Positions 32,877-41,517 of a DNA stretch of 64,000 nt are shown here, one piece after another. The notes under the pieces were generated by a model. The model was not told the origin of the DNA. It saw nothing but the letters and a program-made list of their open reading frames with translations, and did no database searches. Source of the stretch: Streptomyces sp. BV286 (GTDB lineage Bacteria > Actinomycetota > Actinomycetes > Streptomycetales > Streptomycetaceae); contig NZ_JAHRIB010000143.1 of assembly GCF_019090165.1 (NCBI RefSeq), positions 124,001 to 188,000 on the forward strand, read 5' to 3'. Position 1 is the first letter of the stretch, and the number at the start of each line of letters is the position of its first letter. The position numbers and the translations under genes were made by a program.

Positions 32877-34079
32877 CTATCGAGGCGACGATCCCGGCGA
32901 ATCGCTGCCGGCCTCGGTCCACAGGTCGGTCTGCCAGTCCAGGTGCCGCGTGAGTTCGTCGTCGCCGGGGCGGGGCGCGGGCGCTGCCTGCCCCGGTCGG
33001 GCCGGCGGGCGCACACCGCGGGAGATGTTGCCGCTGGTGGTGACGTTGTCCTCCACCCGCGGGCGGCGGAGTGTCTCGTACAGGGCGAGCGCGGTCTCGG
33101 TGTCGGGTGCGTCGCGCAGGGACTTCGCGAGGACGACGGCGTCCTCCAGCGCCATCGAGGCCCCCTGCCCGGTCGCGGGGGAAGCCGCGTGGGCCGCGTC
33201 CCCGATGGTCAGCGTGCGGCCGGAGCGCCAGGGTGTGCCGGTGGGGATCTCGGTGGCGTTGGTGACCATGATGCGGTCGGTGGTGGCCGCGACGATGTCC
33301 GCGGCAGGGGTGGCGTCCTTGCGCAGCAGCTGCAGGAGCAGATCACGCCAGTGGGCGGGGGTGGCACGGGCGACCTCGTCGCCGGCGAGAGGCTCACCGG
33401 CCACACGCGCGAACCAGTACGTCTGGCCGTCCGGCGACACCGCGTAACCGAAAGCGGCGGCGCTGCCCCGCACCATGGTGATGCGCTCGCTCTCCTCGGC
33501 GTTCTCCTCGGCCAGGAGCACGTCGTCGGTGTAGCCGTAGAAGACACGCTGTCCCGCGTAGCGGGGCTGTACGGCGGGAGCGAACTGCTGTCGTGCGACG
33601 GAGTTCAGGCCGTCCGCTCCGACGAGCAGGTCACCTGTCGCGCTGCTGCCGTCGGTGAAACGGGCGGTGACACGGTCCGGGGCGCCCTGGACGGACGCGA
33701 GGCGGGCGCCGTGCCGGATGTCGATGCCGCGATGGGCGGCCTCCGCCTGCAGGGCGGTGGCGAGGTCACCGCGGTGCAGACAGCGGTACCGCAGGAGCGG
33801 GTCCCCGGCCTCACCGAGCGGGACCTGGGCCACGGTTGCTCCCGTGTCGTCGAGGACGCGCATCGAGCGCAGCGGGAAGCCGATGGCCGTGACCGCGGCG
33901 GAGGCGTCGATCTGGGCGAGGGCCCGCATGCCGTTGCTCGCGAGGGTGAGGAACGCGCCGATGTCCTCGGCCGACTCGGGGTGCGCCTCGTACACGGTGA
34001 CGTCCGACCCCGCCTTGTGCAGGGCCAGCGCGGCCGCCGTACCGGCGATCCCGCCACCGATGACAAGAATGTGCGCCAC
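32877..34079 (-). CDS. FAD-dependent monooxygenase (class A, PHBH-like)
   Basis: 400 residues from GTG 34079 with CGGGGGACACGAC before it. The FAD dinucleotide motif is ILVIGGGIAGTAAALAL, the DG motif is LLVGADGLNSVAR and the ribose-binding motif is GDAAHAASPATGQGASMALEDA, in the order expected of a single-component flavin aromatic hydroxylase. Residues ESERITMVRGSAAAFGYAVSPDGQTYWF are the substrate-domain sheet. It is convergent with the last gene of the biosynthetic operon, 70 bp apart, so it may tailor the aromatic product (ring hydroxylation) or be an unrelated neighbour or a drug-inactivating enzyme of the TetX type. Confidence 0.87.
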   Translation of the reverse strand: MAHILVIGGGIAGTAAALALHKAGSDVTVYEAHPESAEDIGAFLTLASNGMRALAQIDASAAVTAIGFPLRSMRVLDDTGATVAQVPLGEAGDPLLRYRCLHRGDLATALQAEAAHRGIDIRHGARLASVQGAPDRVTARFTDGSSATGDLLVGADGLNSVARQQFAPAVQPRYAGQRVFYGYTDDVLLAEENAEESERITMVRGSAAAFGYAVSPDGQTYWFARVAGEPLAGDEVARATPAHWRDLLLQLLRKDATPAADIVAATTDRIMVTNATEIPTGTPWRSGRTLTIGDAAHAASPATGQGASMALEDAVVLAKSLRDAPDTETALALYETLRRPRVEDNVTTSGNISRGVRPPARPGQAAPAPRPGDDELTRHLDWQTDLWTEAGSDSPGSSPR

Positions 34080-34345
34080 GTCGTGTCCCCCGCTCGTGTG
34101 TGTACGGCCCCGCGGCCGCCCAAGTACCCGGGAAACGCCGCGACGACCGCCTGGGTTCCGGGCCACGCGTCCGGGGCTCCCAGGAGGCGGAAAAACGCTT
34201 GGACTCTGCACGCGTCGTCGCGGGACACTGCGATTCCTGGCCCCCGTCCCCGCCACCCGAAGCGGAGTTCCGCACGGGTTTCGACGCGACGGCATCTTCC
34301 CGAGGAAGCGGGTGACGGGCTGCCGTACGACGACACGGGGTGGGG

Positions 34346-36160
34346 ATGGGATCACCTGAATCGCGTGAGGTTCCGCCGGGCAGGGGCGCGGTGTTCCTCG
34401 CGCTTCGTCACTACGGGCGGGAGTTGCGCCGGCTCCGGCAGTTCTCGGTGCCCGCGATGCTGCTGCCCGCGCTCGGCAACATCGGCATCGGCTACATCGC
34501 GCCGCTGATCGTCGCGAAACTCGTCGGCCGGATCGCCACCGAGGGCGGCATCGGCGTCGGTGCGGCGCTGCCGTACGTCCTCGGCTTCGCGGGCGTCCTG
34601 CTCCTCTCTGAGACACTGTGGCGCCTGGGACTGCACTGTCTGAACCGGCTCGACGCACGCGGCATCGAGAACCTGTACGTGATCGGCATGGGCGAACTGT
34701 TCGCCAAGGACGCGGCGTTCTTCCACGACAACTTCGCCGGGTCGCTGACCAAGCGCGTACTGAGTTTCGCCTCCCGGTTCGAGGAACTGGTCGACACACT
34801 GACGTTCCAGGTCGTCGGCAGCCTGGTGCCGCTGGTCTTCGGGTCGGTGGTGCTCTGGCGGTACGAACCGCTGCTCGTCGTCGCCCTGTTGGGGATGCTC
34901 GCACTGACGGCACTGTGCGTGGTGCCCCTCATCCGCCGCCGGCAGGCGCTGGTCGCCAAGCGCGAGGAGGCCATCGCCCGGGTGTCGGGCCATGTCGCCG
35001 ACAGCCTGATGAACATGGACACGGTCCAGGCGTTCGCGGCCGAGGAACGCGAGGCGGCGGAGCACCGCTCCCGCGTCGCGGAGTCGCGGCGGCTCATGCT
35101 GCGGTCGTGGGACTACGGCAACCTGCGCATCGACACACTGGTCGCGCCGATGTCCGTACTCACCAACGCGCTGGGCCTGCTGCTCGCGGTCGCGCTCGGC
35201 GGAAGCGGACACGGCGTGGAGGCGGTCGTGGTCGCCTTCACGTACTACACGAACGCGACGCGGATCATGTTCGAGTTCAACCAGATCTACCGCCGTATGG
35301 AGAGCTCGATGACGGAGGCCGCGCAGTTCACCGAACTGCTGCTGATGCCGCCGACCGTGCTCGACCCGGCATCGCCGGAGCCCTTGCTCTCCAGGCCCGC
35401 CGACGTCCGCTTCGAGGACGTGACCTTCGCCCACGCGGGGGCGGGACCCCTCTTCGAAGGGCTCGACCTGACCGTGCCCAGCGGGACGAAGATCGGCCTC
35501 GTCGGACGGTCCGGCGGAGGCAAGACCACGCTCAGCCGGCTGCTGCTGCGGATGACGGACATCGACGCCGGCCGGATCCTCATCGGGGGACAGGACATCA
35601 GCAGGCTGCGCCAGGCCGACCTGCGCAGCCTCATCGCCTACGTGCCGCAGGACCCGGCGATGTTCCACCGGACCCTGCGGGACAACATCGCGTTCGCCCG
35701 GCCGGACGCCTCCGACGCCGACATCCGCCGCGCGGCCGAGACCGCACACGTCACCGAGTTCGCCGACGCGCTCCCGGACGGGTTCGACACCATGGTGGGC
35801 GAGCGCGGGGTGAAGCTGTCGGGCGGCCAGCGTCAGCGGGTCGCGCTCGCCAGGGCGATCCTGCGTGACGCTCCGATCCTGTTGCTCGACGAGGCCACCA
35901 GCGCACTCGACTCCGAGAGCGAGGTCCTCGTCCAGGAGGCGCTGTGGCGGCTCATGGAGGGACGGACGGCGCTCGTGGTGGCGCACCGGCTGAGCACGGT
36001 CGCCACGATGGACCGGCTCGTCGTCCTCGACCGGGGCCGGATCGTCGAACAGGGCTCGCACCAGGAGCTGCTGGCGGCGGACGGCGCCTACGCGAAGCTG
36101 TGGCAGCACCAGTCCGGTGGATTCCTCGACGACAGTCCCGCCGGGGCCGACCTGCGCTGA
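34346..36160 (+). CDS. ABC transporter, fused permease and ATPase (type IV exporter half)
   Basis: 604 residues from ATG 34346 (GGGGTGGGG upstream; GTG 34340 is in frame). Six membrane helices in residues 20-300 are followed by the ATPase: Walker A GRSGGGKTT, Q-loop YVPQDPAMFHRTLRDNIAF, signature LSGGQRQRVALARA, Walker B ILLLDEATSALD and H-loop VAHRLSTV. It is a homodimeric exporter of drugs, lipids or peptides; being alone, the partner is probably itself. It starts 266 bp from the divergent flavoenzyme. Whether it exports the operon product cannot be decided, as the operon has its own MFS pump. A tRNA-like element follows its stop. Confidence 0.9.
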   Translation: MGSPESREVPPGRGAVFLALRHYGRELRRLRQFSVPAMLLPALGNIGIGYIAPLIVAKLVGRIATEGGIGVGAALPYVLGFAGVLLLSETLWRLGLHCLNRLDARGIENLYVIGMGELFAKDAAFFHDNFAGSLTKRVLSFASRFEELVDTLTFQVVGSLVPLVFGSVVLWRYEPLLVVALLGMLALTALCVVPLIRRRQALVAKREEAIARVSGHVADSLMNMDTVQAFAAEEREAAEHRSRVAESRRLMLRSWDYGNLRIDTLVAPMSVLTNALGLLLAVALGGSGHGVEAVVVAFTYYTNATRIMFEFNQIYRRMESSMTEAAQFTELLLMPPTVLDPASPEPLLSRPADVRFEDVTFAHAGAGPLFEGLDLTVPSGTKIGLVGRSGGGKTTLSRLLLRMTDIDAGRILIGGQDISRLRQADLRSLIAYVPQDPAMFHRTLRDNIAFARPDASDADIRRAAETAHVTEFADALPDGFDTMVGERGVKLSGGQRQRVALARAILRDAPILLLDEATSALDSESEVLVQEALWRLMEGRTALVVAHRLSTVATMDRLVVLDRGRIVEQGSHQELLAADGAYAKLWQHQSGGFLDDSPAGADLR

Positions 36161-36196
36161 CGCTTGGACGCACCACGGAGGAAGGCCGTGAGGGGG

Positions 36197-36267
36197 CGGG
36201 GCGGTCGGATTCGAACCGACGTCCTCCGAGATGTCGTCGCGGCGCACTACCTCTGTGCTACGACCCC
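36197..36267 (-). tRNA. degenerate tRNA-like element (anticodon position GAC)
   Basis: On the minus strand a cloverleaf can be drawn: 5' GGGGTCG, TA, D-arm GCAC-AGAGGTA-GTGC, anticodon arm CCGCG-ACGACAT-CTCGG, variable AGGAC, T-arm GTCGG-TTCGAAT-CCGAC, 3' CGCCCC. The D- and T-arms are textbook, including TTCGAAT. The acceptor stem needs a bulged T5, the anticodon stem has a C-T mismatch and U33 is C, and no CCA follows. I read it as a tRNA pseudogene or tRNA-derived element; the position of the anticodon (GAC) would mean valine. It sits 30 bp past the ABC transporter stop. Confidence 0.5.
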
Positions 36268-36379
36268 GCCTTGCCGGTGATCGTAGGCCCCGCGTGCCCC
36301 GGCCTGCCACCCGGTTTCGGTACACAGGACGGCAGGCACCACGTGGGCCGGGCCGACACGGCCCGGCCCACGTCCGCGC

Positions 36380-37468
36380 TCACGTCTGGGTGCGGCGTAC
36401 GCACTCCGTGACCATGTCGCCCAGGCTGCCGGTGCGTTCCAGGATCTGGCGCTGGATGCGGGCGCCGTTGCCGTGGCGCAGCAGCGCGTCGGCGGCCGTG
36501 TGCACCTGGTGCGAGTCGTCGCTGTCGTCCAGTGCCTGGCCGACGTGTTCGAGCAGTGCGCGAACGACGTCCTCGGCGGGGGCCGGCTTCATGGTCAGGG
36601 GGTGCAGCAGGTCCTCTTCCAGCCCGGACCGGGCGGCGCGCCAGGCGGCCAGGCGCAGCAGGTCGACGGTGTGCTCGGCCGGCGGCTGTCCGGCACGCCA
36701 CTCGCGTGCCGCCGTCTCGACGAGTCCACGGGTGAGGGTCGCGATCAGGGTGGCGGTACTGGCCTCGAGACAGACGTCCGAGACGCGGATCTCCACGGTG
36801 GGGTACCGCTCGGAGAGCCGTGCGTCGAAATAGATCATGCCCTTGTCCCGCAGCACGCCGGTGGCCACCATGTCGGTCACCCGCCGGTGGTAGTTGTCGG
36901 CCGAACCGAAGAGCTCGGTGGGGCCTGCCATGGGCCAGCGGACCCACACCCGGCTGCGGTAGCTGCTGTAGAGGCTGTCGCGGCCCTGCCAGAACGGGGA
37001 GTTCGCACTGATGGCCGTCAGCACGGACAGCCACGGGCGGATCCGGTCGAGCACCGCGGCGCCCTCGTCGTCGGATTCGACCGACACATGGATGTGGCAG
37101 CCGCAGACGAGCTGCTCCTGGGTCGGCAGGCCGAACTCGCGCGCCATCCACTGGTATCTGCTGTTCATGCTGACCGACGGCCTGACCGGCAGCGGTGACG
37201 TGGCGAGTGCCACGACGGCCGTCCCGATGTCGCCGGCGACGCGCGCGGCCTCCTTCCGGCAGCGGACGATCTCCGCGCCCAGGTCGCCCATGTCCGACTG
37301 CGGATGGGTGGCGAACTCGAGCTGCTGGTTGTGCAGCTCCTTCTCGAACGTCTCCTCCGCCGGAGAGTCCCTGGCGGCACGGGCGAGTACGGCAGCGGAC
37401 AGGGCCTGCGGGTCCCCGGTCTCAGGATCGACCAGGAGGAGTTCTTCCTCCACACCGACGGTACGCAC
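36380..37468 (-). CDS. YbdK family carboxylate-amine ligase (glutamate-cysteine ligase type 2)
   Basis: 362 residues from GTG 37468 (AGAGG nine bases upstream). The start VGVEEELLLVDPETGDP is the family signature; EKELHNQQLEFATHPQ and CGCHIHVSVESDDEGA hold the Glu/His metal and ATP ligands; later RWPMAGPTELFGS, YFDARLSERYPTVEIRVSDVC. The length matches the family (about 370). Such enzymes have weak glutamate-cysteine ligase activity in vitro; in actinomycetes their true substrates are unknown (mycothiol replaces glutathione; EgtA is a different member). Single gene. Confidence 0.88.
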   Translation of the reverse strand: MRTVGVEEELLLVDPETGDPQALSAAVLARAARDSPAEETFEKELHNQQLEFATHPQSDMGDLGAEIVRCRKEAARVAGDIGTAVVALATSPLPVRPSVSMNSRYQWMAREFGLPTQEQLVCGCHIHVSVESDDEGAAVLDRIRPWLSVLTAISANSPFWQGRDSLYSSYRSRVWVRWPMAGPTELFGSADNYHRRVTDMVATGVLRDKGMIYFDARLSERYPTVEIRVSDVCLEASTATLIATLTRGLVETAAREWRAGQPPAEHTVDLLRLAAWRAARSGLEEDLLHPLTMKPAPAEDVVRALLEHVGQALDDSDDSHQVHTAADALLRHGNGARIQRQILERTGSLGDMVTECVRRTQT

Positions 37469-37812
37469 GTGATACAGCCTCTCTGACAGGTCGCTACGGA
37501 CAACGACGAGGAAGCCGGGGAAGCGATGGCCGGCCCACCTCCGTGAACTGCATGGTCCGGCCGTGACGCCTTCTCGCCCGCACGAAGGGGTCGGCGTGCG
37601 CGAAGTGTGCCCCGGCAGGGGCGGTCAGGGTGCCGGTGGCTCGCTCCCGTTTCTCTCTTCCTCGACGTCGTGGCGGTGACGGCCTGTGCTCCCGGCGTCC
37701 GAGTGCCCAAAATCGGAGGTCGGACACCAGGAATTCCCTGGTCGACGCTCCTTCTGGTGAGCATGGCCGTGGCTTTGAAGCCGACGCGGCGGTGTCCGGC
37801 GCTCGTCCGCCG
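37469..37812. other. intergenic region, no gene seen
   Basis: 344 bp between the start of the YbdK-type ligase gene and the stop of the membrane protein gene at 37813. I see no coding frame with a ribosome site and no convincing hairpin. The promoter of the ligase gene must lie at its left end. A short AT-rich stretch (CCCAAAATCGG near 37707) stands out only weakly. Confidence 0.35.
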
Positions 37813-38517
37813 TCAGGAGCAGTCGTAGAGGAAGCGGATCGTGGATGTGTGCCGGCCGGGGGAGAGGACGTGCAGTTCGGCCTGGGCCCGGTAGCGGCCC
37901 TCGCCCTGGAACGACCACAGCAGGTGCACCCGTGCCTTCTTCCGGCCCGCGGGCATCACCTCACGCAGGACGGCCGAGGTCGTGCCGTCGCTGCGGACCC
38001 ATCGGTAGGACAGGGTGCCCGGCCTGCCGTTCGTGGTGATCACTCCGACGATGTCCGCGGTGCTGTCGCAGGACACGGTCGCCCGGGACGTGGTGACGGC
38101 CACCTCGTCCGTCGTGATGCCGGCGCCGGAGCGCTGCCAGGCGAGGAACGCGATGACCAGGAGCAGCACCAGTCCCGGCAGGACGTGGCGGCGCAGCCCT
38201 CCCCGGGGAGACCGCGTGGGCGCCGTCACGACCGTGGGCGGTGACATGTCCGGACGGTGTGCGAGAGCGGCGGTCACACCGGGGCCGAAGCGCAGCACCG
38301 TGCCTTCGACCCGGTCGGGCGGTGTCTCCGGCGTGGCCGGTGCCTCGGCGGCTGGCTCCCGGGCCGGCGTGGTGTCCGGCTCGGGTCTCTGGAACCAGTG
38401 GCTCCCCAGGACGGTTGCGCTGTACTCCGCGTCCGCGTCGGTGTCGGGGGAATGGTCAGGCGGTACGGGCCAGGAGACGCTGCCGGACGGGGTGGTGGAA
38501 TCGTCTGCCGAAGTCAA
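37813..38517 (-). CDS. single-pass membrane protein with an extracytoplasmic domain, coupled to the kinase gene
   Basis: 234 residues starting at TTG 38517, whose bases overlap the kinase stop (TTGA), a sign of translational coupling. Residues 1-108 are cytoplasmic, acidic and Pro-rich, then basic; 109-125 (HVLPGLVLLLVIAFLAW) is the membrane helix; the rest is outside. The outer domain (TTNGRPGTLSYRWVRSDGTTSAVL, LLWSFQGEGRYRAQAELHVLSP, FLYDC) resembles by eye the C-terminal domain of the kinase next door, including the paired cysteines (SCDSTAD and YDC). It may share a ligand with the kinase or act as its partner. Confidence 0.75.
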   Translation of the reverse strand: MTSADDSTTPSGSVSWPVPPDHSPDTDADAEYSATVLGSHWFQRPEPDTTPAREPAAEAPATPETPPDRVEGTVLRFGPGVTAALAHRPDMSPPTVVTAPTRSPRGGLRRHVLPGLVLLLVIAFLAWQRSGAGITTDEVAVTTSRATVSCDSTADIVGVITTNGRPGTLSYRWVRSDGTTSAVLREVMPAGRKKARVHLLWSFQGEGRYRAQAELHVLSPGRHTSTIRFLYDCS

Positions 38518-40160
38518 CGGATGTCACACCGCCTCGTCAGGATCTGCTGAGAGGCGCCGCCGTCGGCGGACGCGGGAGTGGTCGTGGCCTGCACGGCCCA
38601 GTAGCAGCCCTTGCCCTGGAACGTGTGGTCGACGGTGAACGTGTACTGCGTGGCGCCACTGCGGTCGAACGTCTGGGGCGTCGCGTCCGGCGTGCCCAGC
38701 TGACCGCTGGTGTCGCCCGTGTACCAGACAAGGGTCACGGAGATCGGGCCGGTGCCGTCCGTGGAGACGGAGACGGTGGTCGTACCCGTGGTGGTGCCCG
38801 TCTGGCGGAGGCCGGACACGGCGACGTCCTTGACCGCGGGCGCGACGGGTGCGGTGGGGGAGGCGGTGGTCGGGGTCGGCGCGGCCGTCGTTCCGCCGGT
38901 GGGTGTGGCCTCATGCGCCGGCCCCGAGGAGGACGCCGTGGGGTCTCCGGAGGCCGAGCCCTGCGAACCGGACGGGGAGGCGCCGGACGGCCCGGCGGGC
39001 GCCGAGGACTCGGCCGGACCGCTGGACGAGGCCGGTGAGGCGGTCGAGGTGGGCCCCGACTCCACTCCGGGCCGTGCGCTGGTCGTGGCGAACGCTTCGG
39101 CCGCCTGGTCGGCCGCCGCGTTGTCGCTGCGCGGCATGCCGTAGGCCAGCACGATCGCCAGGAGCGCGGCCGCGGCCGACACGAGCAGGCCCGGACGGGT
39201 GGGCCGCCACGCGTGGCCCCACCCGCCGCCCCCGCCGCCTCCCGAACGCAGCACGGTGCGAGCGGTGTCGGTGGTCGTCTCCGCCCGGGGGCGGAGAGGG
39301 GGCCGCAGCAGTACCAGCAGGGCCGCGAGTGCGGCGAGCCTCCCGCGGCCGCGTTCCTCCCACTGGGGCCCGTATCCGGCGACGGCCGCCGCTTCCAGGT
39401 CCGCGACGAAGGCCTCGGCGTGCGCGGGGCGTTCCGTCGGCGACTTGGCCAGGCCGCGGCGGACCAGCGACCGCACCGGCTCGGGAACCTCCTCGGCGGG
39501 GACCGGCGAGTCGATGTGCCGCAGCGCGAGTTCTGCGAGGTTGTCGGCCGGATACGGCTTGTGACCGGTCAGGCACTCGAAGAACGTGGCCGTCGCCGCG
39601 TACACGTCGCTCGCGGGTGAGGCGGGCGCGCCGGTCCACTGCTCCGGCGCCATGTAGGAGGGTGTGCCTGCCACCCCGGCGCTCTCACCCGTGGACACCG
39701 CGATGCCGAAGTCGACGAGCTTCGACCCGCCGTCGGGCCGGACCAGCACGTTCTCCGGCTTGTAGTCGCGGTGGACCACCCCGAGCCGGTGCGCGTCGGC
39801 CAGGCCGAGCAGTGAGCCCTTGAGGATCACGAGTGCGGCTTCGGGGTCCAGCGGACTCTGCCTGGTCAGCAGGGAGCGCAGGGACACACCGTCCACCAGC
39901 TCCATCACGATGGCCGCGCCGTCCGGGCTCTCGACGTACTCGTACAGCCCCGTCACGTACGGACTGTCGAGCCCCGCGAGCAGTCGCGCCTCCGCGCGGA
40001 AGTCGTGGACGAAGCCCGGCCGGGTGTGCAGCGACTCGCTGAGGTACTTCACCGCGACCGGGATGCCGGTCTCCCGGTGCACGGCCAGGACGACCCGGCC
40101 GCTCGCCCCGGAGCCCAGCTCCAGCGATTCGGTGTAACCAGGTACTGCCCACGTGTTCAT
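38514..40160 (-). CDS. membrane Ser/Thr protein kinase with an extracytoplasmic sensor domain
   Basis: 548 residues; of two ATGs, 40160 is best spaced from GAGGGG. The N-terminal kinase domain has GSGASGRVV (P-loop), K38 (VAVKYL), HRDYKPENVLV (catalytic loop), DFGIAV (metal) and GTPSYMAPEQW (activation segment), so it should be active. A Gly-rich juxtamembrane stretch, one membrane helix (about 335-352, GLLVSAAAALLAIVLAYGM) and a 90-residue Ser/Pro/Thr linker precede the outer domain with TVSVSTDGTGPISVTLVW and HTFQGKGCYW, ending TRRCDIR. It is a PknB-like bacterial receptor kinase; the ligand is unknown. Operon with the coupled membrane protein downstream. Confidence 0.92.
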   Translation of the reverse strand: MNTWAVPGYTESLELGSGASGRVVLAVHRETGIPVAVKYLSESLHTRPGFVHDFRAEARLLAGLDSPYVTGLYEYVESPDGAAIVMELVDGVSLRSLLTRQSPLDPEAALVILKGSLLGLADAHRLGVVHRDYKPENVLVRPDGGSKLVDFGIAVSTGESAGVAGTPSYMAPEQWTGAPASPASDVYAATATFFECLTGHKPYPADNLAELALRHIDSPVPAEEVPEPVRSLVRRGLAKSPTERPAHAEAFVADLEAAAVAGYGPQWEERGRGRLAALAALLVLLRPPLRPRAETTTDTARTVLRSGGGGGGGWGHAWRPTRPGLLVSAAAALLAIVLAYGMPRSDNAAADQAAEAFATTSARPGVESGPTSTASPASSSGPAESSAPAGPSGASPSGSQGSASGDPTASSSGPAHEATPTGGTTAAPTPTTASPTAPVAPAVKDVAVSGLRQTGTTTGTTTVSVSTDGTGPISVTLVWYTGDTSGQLGTPDATPQTFDRSGATQYTFTVDHTFQGKGCYWAVQATTTPASADGGASQQILTRRCDIR

Positions 40161-40485
40161 CCGCATCCCCTCAGGGCCGTCGTGGTCCCGGCGCCTCCGT
40201 GGACATCGGAGTCTTCGGCCACGCGATGGGAGACACATTTTCGGCCATGTCGGTTGCGGAAGGGTAGCCCCGATCGCCATGCCGCAGGAGGCCTTATGGC
40301 GGCGCCGGAATTTCCCGCGCCGCGGACTCTCCCCGCCGATCGGCCCGGTTCTTGGACCGGCCTTCCAGGCCGGGGCCGCGACACGGCCTTGTCCGGGGCG
40401 GCTCCGCGCAGCTCCGGACAAGCCCGTTCGTGAGCCGCTAGGAAGGGCCGCCCGGTACGTGTCCGGCGCGGGGGCCACCGTCCGG
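40161..40485. terminator. intergenic region with two terminator-like hairpins after the importer operon
   Basis: No gene seen. Two perfect stems follow the leftward importer operon: CTTGTCCGG/CCGGACAAG (40388-40396 with 40414-40422, 17-nt loop) and CCGGCCT-TCC-AGGCCGG (40357-40373). They lie 64-130 bp beyond the stop of the last permease gene. Neither has a U-run. The kinase promoter should occupy 40170-40340, where I see only an ATTTTC-rich patch near 40235. Confidence 0.5.
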
Positions 40486-41517
40486 TCACAGCACGCGCCG
40501 CCTGCGTCCCAGCCAGGTCTGGGCCACGACCACGACGGCGAGGAAGGCACCGCTGACGACCTGCTGGTAGGCGGAGTCCAGGGAGCCGATCTGGTTGATG
40601 ACGTTCTGGATCACCTTCAGCAGGAGCACGCCGACCAGCGCGCCGCTGACGAAGCCGAAGCCGCCGGAGAGCAGGGTGCCTCCGATGACGACCGCCGAGA
40701 TGGCCTCCAGTTCCATGCCCGACCCGAGGATCGTCACGCCCGACACCAGCCAGGCCGCGTTGAGCGCCCCCGCAAAGCCCGCGCACAGGCCCGACAGGGC
40801 GTACACGGCGATCTTCGTACGCGCCACCGGGGCACCAATCAGGGCGGCCGCGTCCTCGTTGCCGCCCACGGCGTACACGTACTGCCCGAACCTGGTGCGC
40901 CGCAGGACGACGGCGCCCATCACGAACAGCGCCACCGTGATCCACACCGGTACACCGATGCCGAGCAGTGAGCCCTGTCCGAGCGTCGCGAAGGACGAGT
41001 CCCTGTCCACGAGATACGTCCGAGAGCCCTCGTCGGTGATCGCCAGCAGGATGCCGCGCGCACCGAGCATCGAGGCGAGCGTGACGATGAAGGGGGCCAG
41101 CCCCGACCGGGCGATGAGCAGTCCGTTGACCACGCCGATCAGGCCGCACACGGCGAGGGGGAGCAGGAGGGCCACCGCCGTGCCGTACTGCGAGCCCCAG
41201 GCCGCCAGTACTCCACCGAGGGCGAAGAGCGAGCCGACCGACAGGTCGATGCCACCGGTGACGATGACGAACGTCATGCCGAGCGCCACCACGGCCAGGA
41301 AGGCCGAGGACAGCGCCATGTTCTCGAGGTTGTCACCGGTCAGGAAGGTGTCGAAGGCCAGCGACGCCACCGCCATGGCCACCAGGAGGGTGACCAGGGC
41401 CCCGTGCTGCTGGGCGAGGGCACTGAAGCGCTCCGCGCGGCCCGGACCGCCGGCCTCGCCGTTGACCGGGTGGTTGGCGCCGGCCCGCAGGTCGGCTTCC
41501 GTGGCCTCGGTGGTCAT
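40486..41517 (-). CDS. yjfF: sugar ABC importer permease, YjfF-like
   Basis: 343 residues; ATG 41517 overlaps the upstream permease stop (ATGA). It is a RbsC-type permease with eight or more helices. Readable family marks: VVALGMTFVIVTGGIDLSVGSLFAL, GLLIARSGLAPFIVTLASMLGARGI and SGMELEAISAVVIGGTLLSGGFG. The last is closest to E. coli YjfF, one of two permeases of the galactofuranose importer YtfQ-YtfR-YtfT-YjfF. A 45-residue hydrophilic N-terminus is extra. Last gene of the importer operon. Confidence 0.85.
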   Translation of the reverse strand: MTTEATEADLRAGANHPVNGEAGGPGRAERFSALAQQHGALVTLLVAMAVASLAFDTFLTGDNLENMALSSAFLAVVALGMTFVIVTGGIDLSVGSLFALGGVLAAWGSQYGTAVALLLPLAVCGLIGVVNGLLIARSGLAPFIVTLASMLGARGILLAITDEGSRTYLVDRDSSFATLGQGSLLGIGVPVWITVALFVMGAVVLRRTRFGQYVYAVGGNEDAAALIGAPVARTKIAVYALSGLCAGFAGALNAAWLVSGVTILGSGMELEAISAVVIGGTLLSGGFGFVSGALVGVLLLKVIQNVINQIGSLDSAYQQVVSGAFLAVVVVAQTWLGRRRRVL

